Part shown: positions 23,064 to 27,823 of the stretch, piece by piece
Position numbering within the stretch: the first letter of the stretch is position 1
Layout of the letters: each line of letters opens with the position of its first letter
Assembly (NCBI GenBank): GCA_047639575.1
Contig: JBLIOB010000018.1
Span: 1 to 27,823 of the forward strand
Direction of reading: 5' to 3'
DNA from: JBLIOB01 sp047639575
Lineage (GTDB): Bacteria; Bacteroidota; Bacteroidia; Flavobacteriales_D; Parvicellaceae
DNA length: 27,823 nt
Translations under genes and position numbers: made by a program
The notes under the pieces: model-generated
Told to the model about the DNA's origin: nothing
The model's database searches: none
Seen by the model: only the letters and a program-made list of their open reading frames with translations

Positions 23064-24059
23064 CTACCCTAGTTTTTGTACCAAATCAATTAATCGATTT
23101 GAATAACCCGTTTCGTTATCATACCAGCCGACCACTCTAATTAAGTTTCCATTTGATACGGTAAGCTCAGAGTCGAAAATGCACGAATGACGGTTTCCGA
23201 TAATATCTACAGAAACTATTGGATCTGAAGTATACTCTAGAATTCCTTTGAATTCATTTTGAGACTTTTCCTTAAATACTTTATTAATCTCGCTAATTGG
23301 CACAGGATTCTTCACCTGAAAAGTCATTTCAGTTAGACTGCCATCAATTACAGGGACTCTAATAGCACTTCCATGTAATTTGCCGTGTAGGTGTGGAAAA
23401 AGTGTTACTAATGCATTTGCAGCACCTGTAGAGGTCGGCACAATGTTCTCTGCAGCAGCTCTTGCTCTACGCATATCTTTGTCATGTGGACTATCATGCA
23501 AGTTCTGATCTGACGTGTATGCGTGAACGGTCGTTAAAAACCCTCTTTCAATTTCACATAATTCATCAATGATCTTCACCATTGGAGCCGAACAATTAGT
23601 AGTACAAGAAGCATTAGACACTACTGATGCTTCTGCATCTATTAAATCATCATTAATCCCTAAAACGTAGGTAGGAATTGAATCGCTTGAAGGTGCTGAA
23701 ATAACAACTTTCTTAGCTCCAGCAGTGATATGCTTAGAAGCCAATTCTTTTGTTCTAAAAACACCTGTACATTCAACTACAACATCTATTTTCAAATCTC
23801 CCCAAGGAAGTTCTTCTGGATTCTTGCAATTATATACGTAAACGATTTGATCGTTAATCTCTATGCAATTATTTTTGGCAATAACTTCTCCTTGAAACTT
23901 ACGATGAACCGAATCATACTTTAACAAGTTTACCAGCTGATCTAATGGGGCAAGATCATTTACAGCAACAAGTTCCACATTCTCGTTCCCTTGAAGCTGC
24001 CTTGCAACTACTCTTCCAATTCTTCCAAAACCATTTATCGCTATTCTAACCTTACTCAT
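23064..24059 (-). CDS. gap: Glyceraldehyde-3-phosphate dehydrogenase
   Basis: Oxidises glyceraldehyde-3-phosphate to 1,3-bisphosphoglycerate with NAD+ and phosphate in the cytoplasm. It has 331 residues, the usual length. The Rossmann start is KVRIAINGFGRIGRV; D35 in AVNDLAP fits NAD+ use. The catalytic site is C152 in SNASCTTNC with H179 in LTTVHAYTSDQ; RRARAAAENIVPTSTGAA and WYDNETGYSNR are further signatures. I use the ATG at 24059, four codons inside the longest frame, because GGGAGG sits four bases before it and overlaps the upstream ATG. A terminator hairpin lies 12 nt ahead of the start, so its mRNA must begin upstream of, or read through, that hairpin. It converges on the lpxH-like gene, with a 43-bp gap and no clear hairpin. 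Confidence 0.97.
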   Translation of the reverse strand: MSKVRIAINGFGRIGRVVARQLQGNENVELVAVNDLAPLDQLVNLLKYDSVHRKFQGEVIAKNNCIEINDQIVYVYNCKNPEELPWGDLKIDVVVECTGVFRTKELASKHITAGAKKVVISAPSSDSIPTYVLGINDDLIDAEASVVSNASCTTNCSAPMVKIIDELCEIERGFLTTVHAYTSDQNLHDSPHDKDMRRARAAAENIVPTSTGAANALVTLFPHLHGKLHGSAIRVPVIDGSLTEMTFQVKNPVPISEINKVFKEKSQNEFKGILEYTSDPIVSVDIIGNRHSCIFDSELTVSNGNLIRVVGWYDNETGYSNRLIDLVQKLG

Positions 24060-24063
24060 ATTT

Positions 24064-24069
24064 CCTCCC
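24064..24069 (-). promoter_or_regulatory. gap: Strong Shine-Dalgarno of gap
   Basis: GGGAGG on the minus strand, four bases before the gap ATG at 24059. The other starts I checked lack a comparable sequence (lpxK has only AAAGG), so this site is exceptional in the window and fixes the gap start. Confidence 0.8.
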
Positions 24070-24071
24070 AT

Positions 24072-24102
24072 AAAAAAAGCCCTCCGATAAATCGGAGGGC
24101 TT
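24072..24102 (-). terminator. Rho-independent terminator between Asp-box protein and gap
   Basis: An 11-bp perfect stem (AAGCCCTCCGA at 24077-24087 against 24092-24102) with a four-base loop, followed on the minus strand by seven T. It ends the long T9SS gene 24 bp after its stop and lies immediately before the gap ribosome-binding site. Its loop core CGATAAATCG is the same as in the terminator at 11382-11415. Confidence 0.9.
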
Positions 24103-24126
24103 AAGTAAATTCTATTTAGTCTCCGC

Positions 24127-27075
24127 TTATTTCAGCTTTATAAATCTAGTAACATCTTTATAATTACCAGCTACTAACTGTATAATATATGTTCCCTTAC
24201 CTGTCCCATTCATGTCAAGTTCAACAGTTTGTTTTCCTTCACCAAGGTTAGACTTCTTAATCGTCTTAACAAGCTTTCCATTAATGCTAAATATGTTCAG
24301 GGTAATATCAGCTCTTGTATTTAAGTTGAAACTAACTTTTCCATTTTCATCCAGTGGATTTGGGAATACTGTTAATCCAGATTCGAACTTATCATCAAAA
24401 ACAATATGATCTACATCTCCGTCACTTAATACAGATCCTGAAGTCCAGATTCCTCTACCGTGAGTACCAATGTAAATTTCACCAGCTTTAGCAGATTCTT
24501 GCCATCCTCTTTGTTGTTGTCTGATTGCAAAAACAGGAACCGGTCCAGTTTCGTTGATGTTTTGTGTCCAGTTAGAACCACCGTCACTAGTTGCCCATAC
24601 TCCAAAATCAGTAGCGGCAAATATCTTTTGTGGATCTCTGTAATCAATCACAACATCTAAAATTGCCATTGCAGTAGAAATGTTTCCTTGAATATTAGTA
24701 GATGAAGGAGAACCTGAAACAACATTGTTCAATTCAACTAATCCTGACCCTGAACTAACTCCTGCTCTAGCAACAATTAATCTTTCTGGATCATTCTTGT
24801 CAATTGCAATACCATTAATTGGTCCTGAAGATGAATAAATTTTACTAGCAGTTATTAAACTCAAGTCTGCAACATCATAAACGCTATCCAAACCTTGAAA
24901 TCTCCATAATCCGTTATTCGTACCTACATAAACTATATCTCCATCCCATGAGAATTCAAAACAGTAAGGAATTCCAGTGAATCCAGTACCACTTGCATCA
25001 TTTAAATCCCACCAAGTAGGTGATTGTCCAAATCTTAATGCGTCTCTTGTAATTGCTAAGCCAGCAGCATCCAATGTTATCATCATAGATTGAACTGGAT
25101 CTTGAAGTTGAAGGGTATCGTAAGGGTAGTTTAACTTAAGCGAATCAGTACCCATCCAAACTGTATCACTAGTACCAGGATGCAATGCGAAAAAGTCTCC
25201 ATTAGAAGCAGTATCTAAAGAGAGTAGCGTATCCGTGTAATACAAGTCAGAAGTAAGTGTATAGGTTAATACATTCTCTGGAATGGAAGAATTATACGTT
25301 TTACTATAATAGGTAATAACCGTTCCTGAAGGAAGAGTAGAATCAGAAGCATAATACTCGATAAAATCTTGGCTATCAACATCGTTTGGATCTTCAAATA
25401 ATCTAGTTGGTGTGTGAAACACCCCACAAGTCTGACCAACAATTGCCCCAGCACAAGGAGGTGAAATATCTTGCCAGTTAGTACCGCCATCTTCAGATCT
25501 TGCAATAGAGCTACTATAAACAGTTGCAATCATTGCATCAGAATCGTAATGAGAAATATCACAATCAAATCCGTCACCACCATATACCTCTTGGAATTGA
25601 AGTGTCGAGCTTAAAGAGTAATCGTTGTATAGTGTCCCGTTATCCTGAGTTCCACCCATTACATGACCAAACCTGTCATGAGCAACACTGTAAAACTGGG
25701 TTACATTATATCCTTTATTTGCTGGGTAGAAAATTGCCCCTGGAGGAACACCAAACGCTGAACCAACTCCACCATCATTCCCATAGTAATACTGTCCGGC
25801 TGAATTCCACTTCTGTTCGTGGTTATCCGCGTGAATGTACGTTGGAGATGTCGGGAAAGCTGACCAAAGCGAAATCTGAGTCCATCCACCCCATGTTGGA
25901 GAACTTCCTGGATCTTTTGCCCAGTGATACTGATCAATTCCACCGATGATACATTCATCCGGCTTATTTGGAATGTAAATAATTGTTTGATCGTAATTTC
26001 CTTGAGAACTCAAAGAAGTTGAATAAGGCTGAAATAATGTTGAACCACCTGGCCCAATGTTAGTCCATGTAGATCCATGATCTTCAGAAAGACTAATACT
26101 ATTTAAAGAACCACCACCAGTTGAAGCAGACACATAAATATTATAGAATCCTGAACCATTTTTAGTATCCGTTACGGTACACTCACTTCTACCAATAGCA
26201 GTTGGAAGACCTGATGCGATTTGAGTAAATGAAGAACCAAAATCAGTAGAAACAAAGTATCTAAATGAACCTCCGACTCTTGCACAAATAAACACAACAG
26301 ATCCGTCACCTGATACTTTAATGTCATATCCATTACCAGTTACTGGAGATGCTATAGTAGAAGCTCCTGTTGCTTTATTTGGAGAAACTTGAATAGTTGT
26401 ACCTCCAATATAGATCTTATCCGCTTGAGAAGGATCTCTCCAAATCTGCATGATTGATCCTGAAGTTCCTGGAAGCTGTGTCCAGTTATCTCCATCATCA
26501 GTAGAGTAATATACTCCGTCATATCCGTTTTGCACTCCTGATCCACCGCTAGTCAATCCACCTTCGAATTGCGCTGGTCCTGTAGCTACATACAATGTAC
26601 CGTCAGAAGTTGTTTCAATAGATGAAATTGATAATGCACCAATTTGATCATCCCATGCCTGAACTCTCGTCCAATTATTTCCAGCATCGGTAGATTTAAA
26701 TAATCCTCCGGCAATTGCACCAGCATACATGACAGCATCATTACTACGATCAAATCCAATTGCTCTAGTTCGTCCACCAATATTATCTGGACCTCTTTCA
26801 ACAAATGTTAGTGATTGTGATTTACCTGCGCTGTAGCTGTACCTACGCATGTCTTCTAACGCGTTGATTCGATCTTGAGGATCGATGATACCGTCTCTAC
26901 CAAGAAGTGCACCGTAGTACTGATATCTTTGTTCTTTTAAAGAATAAGCTTCTTTCTTGTTTGCCTCTAATCTAGGCTGGTAATCTTTAACGTGCTCTGA
27001 GCTGCTATTATTAACCACTAGTCCTACCGCTATCGCAGCAACCATAAGTGATCCAAAGAGTAAACCTTTTTTCAT
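24127..27075 (-). CDS. Secreted Asp-box (sialidase/VPS10-like propeller) protein with T9SS tail
   Basis: A 982-residue extracellular protein. It has an N-terminal signal (MKKGLLFGSLMVAAIAVGLV) and then propeller repeats with Asp-boxes: STDAGNNWT (about 128), STDDGDNWT (191), STDFGSSFT (276), SEDHGSTWT (330), SEDGGTNWQ (527) and TSDGGSNWT near 850. Other typical blocks are VERGPDNIGGRTRAI, THE HADNHEQKW segment, GNDGGVG and GGTQDNGT, as in VPS10/sortilin-type propellers. The last 75 residues form a type A T9SS sorting domain (FPNPLDENGKVSFNLN, GKLVKTIKKSNLGEGKQ, GTYIIQLV, ending RFIKLK). No catalytic residues of true sialidases are evident, so binding or structural roles are as likely as hydrolysis. 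A paralogue lies upstream, separated by 253 bp; a -7-like TAATTTTG occurs there at 27194-27201 without a good -33 box. Confidence 0.92.
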   Translation of the reverse strand: MKKGLLFGSLMVAAIAVGLVVNNSSSEHVKDYQPRLEANKKEAYSLKEQRYQYYGALLGRDGIIDPQDRINALEDMRRYSYSAGKSQSLTFVERGPDNIGGRTRAIGFDRSNDAVMYAGAIAGGLFKSTDAGNNWTRVQAWDDQIGALSISSIETTSDGTLYVATGPAQFEGGLTSGGSGVQNGYDGVYYSTDDGDNWTQLPGTSGSIMQIWRDPSQADKIYIGGTTIQVSPNKATGASTIASPVTGNGYDIKVSGDGSVVFICARVGGSFRYFVSTDFGSSFTQIASGLPTAIGRSECTVTDTKNGSGFYNIYVSASTGGGSLNSISLSEDHGSTWTNIGPGGSTLFQPYSTSLSSQGNYDQTIIYIPNKPDECIIGGIDQYHWAKDPGSSPTWGGWTQISLWSAFPTSPTYIHADNHEQKWNSAGQYYYGNDGGVGSAFGVPPGAIFYPANKGYNVTQFYSVAHDRFGHVMGGTQDNGTLYNDYSLSSTLQFQEVYGGDGFDCDISHYDSDAMIATVYSSSIARSEDGGTNWQDISPPCAGAIVGQTCGVFHTPTRLFEDPNDVDSQDFIEYYASDSTLPSGTVITYYSKTYNSSIPENVLTYTLTSDLYYTDTLLSLDTASNGDFFALHPGTSDTVWMGTDSLKLNYPYDTLQLQDPVQSMMITLDAAGLAITRDALRFGQSPTWWDLNDASGTGFTGIPYCFEFSWDGDIVYVGTNNGLWRFQGLDSVYDVADLSLITASKIYSSSGPINGIAIDKNDPERLIVARAGVSSGSGLVELNNVVSGSPSSTNIQGNISTAMAILDVVIDYRDPQKIFAATDFGVWATSDGGSNWTQNINETGPVPVFAIRQQQRGWQESAKAGEIYIGTHGRGIWTSGSVLSDGDVDHIVFDDKFESGLTVFPNPLDENGKVSFNLNTRADITLNIFSINGKLVKTIKKSNLGEGKQTVELDMNGTGKGTYIIQLVAGNYKDVTRFIKLK

Positions 27076-27282
27076 AATTGAGTTATCGTGTTATTAAAAA
27101 CGTTTTAAGTGTGCCGAATTTACAAAATAGATGCTTAAATCATTCATGAAGTAACAATTTCTTCCACTATGAATTAAGCAACGGTAGTAATTACAAAATT
27201 AAAGCGCTTCTTTTTACGCAGAGCCTGAAGCACGACAATTCAATACATTTTCTGAATTTGGCTTCATACTAAGCAGTAAACA

Positions 27283-27320
27283 CGACATTATTTCACTCTA
27301 ATTAGAATGAAATAATGTCG
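27283..27320 (-). terminator. Long hairpin after the truncated Asp-box gene
   Basis: A 13-bp perfect stem (CGACATTATTTCA against 27308-27320), extended on the minus-strand RNA by a U-G pair and an inner UCU/AGA stem with an AAUU loop. It begins 8 bp after the stop of the preceding minus-strand gene. The following minus strand is only moderately T-rich, so it may be a terminator or a 3'-end stabiliser. Confidence 0.6.
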
Positions 27321-27328
27321 ATTAGATG

Positions 27329-27823
27329 TTAATGCTTCATCATTTTGGCGTTTATTTTATTTCCATCTACAAGCACTGATACTACATACGTTCCAGAGCT
27401 TAACTTAGAAGTACTGATAACCATCTGATTATTACCTTCTGGAAGCGATTTTCTATTTACCGTAGAAATTAATTGACCATTCAATCCATGAATATTCAAT
27501 TCAACATCAGAAGAAGAATTCAACAAAAATGAAATATTCGCGTATTCTCGAACTGGATTCGGATAAATTGACAAATCACTAGCTGGATTTGGCTCAATTA
27601 CAATTGGTTCTGGCGTACTTAAAACACTTTGTGAAGACCAAATTCCTCTCCCATGAGTTCCTAAATAAATCTCACCGGCATTTGTTGCTTCGTTCCATTC
27701 TCTTTGCTGCTGTCTGATTGCAAACACAGGAACAGGTCCTGTTTCGTTTCCACACCAAATCCAACTTGTTCCGTTATCTGCTGTAGCCCAAACTCCAAAA
27801 TCAGTTGCGGCTATTAACTTACT
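27329..27823 (-). CDS. Second Asp-box T9SS protein, 5' end outside window
   Basis: The frame is open to the window edge, so only the last 164 codons are seen; the GTG at 27727 is internal. The visible part begins SKLIAATDFGVWATADNGTS, an Asp-box blade matching the same position of the preceding gene (AATDFGVWATSDGGSNW there). It then shares NETGPVPVFAIRQQQ, AGEIYLGTHGRGIW and SVLS with it almost residue for residue. The tail is a T9SS type A sorting domain (SIYPNPVREYANISFLLN, ELNIHGLNGQLISTV, LSSGTYVVSVLVDG), ending KMMKH. It is a tandem paralogue of the complete gene at 24127-27075, and a secreted, surface-attached location is expected. The linker before the sorting domain differs (PEPIVIEPNPASD). 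Confidence 0.9.
   Translation of the reverse strand, partial: SKLIAATDFGVWATADNGTSWIWCGNETGPVPVFAIRQQQREWNEATNAGEIYLGTHGRGIWSSQSVLSTPEPIVIEPNPASDLSIYPNPVREYANISFLLNSSSDVELNIHGLNGQLISTVNRKSLPEGNNQMVISTSKLSSGTYVVSVLVDGNKINAKMMKH

Noticed and set aside
25524..25949. 141-codon plus-strand frame opposite the Asp-box gene
   Set aside because: Antisense to a clear secreted protein, no recognisable domain and no promoter; treated as chance.
27123..27157. Possible promoter before the large Asp-box gene (minus strand TTG ... TATTTTG)
   Set aside because: The -7 box has one base too few between TA and TTTG, and the spacer of 25 nt is too long.

Overview
This is a chromosomal window from a member of the Bacteroidota, most likely the order Flavobacteriales. 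The evidence is AT-rich DNA, almost no Shine-Dalgarno sequences, promoters of the TTG / TAnnTTTG type, two secreted Asp-box proteins with type IX secretion (T9SS) sorting tails, an archaeal-type short prolyl-tRNA synthetase, TlpA-like thioredoxins with DUF4369-like N-termini, and an OMPP1/FadL-type porin. It reads as mostly core genome. I see no insertion sequence, prophage, CRISPR array or integrase.

Layout. (1) 1-354 (+): the 3' end of a small two-helix membrane protein. (2) 344-5839 (-): a dense unit transcribed leftward: tRNA-Glu, rpsT, a terminator, then radC, UDP-GlcNAc 2-epimerase, an alpha/alpha-toroid protein, a GT4 glycosyltransferase and a FemAB/GNAT-like transferase. The last five overlap by 4-8 bp and look like a translationally coupled glycan cassette attached to radC. 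(3) 6033-8211 (-): proS followed by an unrecognised cytosolic protein. (4) 8352-11308 (+): a repetitive lipoprotein and a FadL-like outer-membrane protein, ending at a bidirectional terminator. (5) 11434-13323 (-): a NIF3-family protein and a coiled-coil 'zinc-ribbon' protein that has lost its cysteines. (6) 13451-23020 (+): lpxK, purine nucleoside phosphorylase, gatB, two tandem TlpA-like proteins, a large M1 metallopeptidase with a probable outer-membrane beta-barrel, and an lpxH-like gene. (7) 23064-27823 (-): GAPDH, preceded by a terminator and an exceptional Shine-Dalgarno, then two tandem T9SS-secreted Asp-box proteins, the second cut by the window edge.

The common theme is the cell envelope: lipid A synthesis (lpxK, lpxH-like), glycan building (epimerase, glycosyltransferase, FemAB-like), outer-membrane proteins and periplasmic redox proteins, mixed with translation genes (proS, gatB, rpsT, tRNA-Glu).

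The points most worth following are: the lpxH-like gene has no ATG/GTG/TTG start that keeps its first metal motif and sits in the same frame as the upstream peptidase, separated by one stop codon; the M1 peptidase/barrel architecture; the four lost cysteines in the zinc-ribbon protein; an Asp at the purine-specificity position of the nucleoside phosphorylase; a terminator plus strong Shine-Dalgarno directly before GAPDH; and the radC-linked glycan cassette. No clearly new defence or mobile system is visible. Functional names rest on motif recognition by eye, without database searches.
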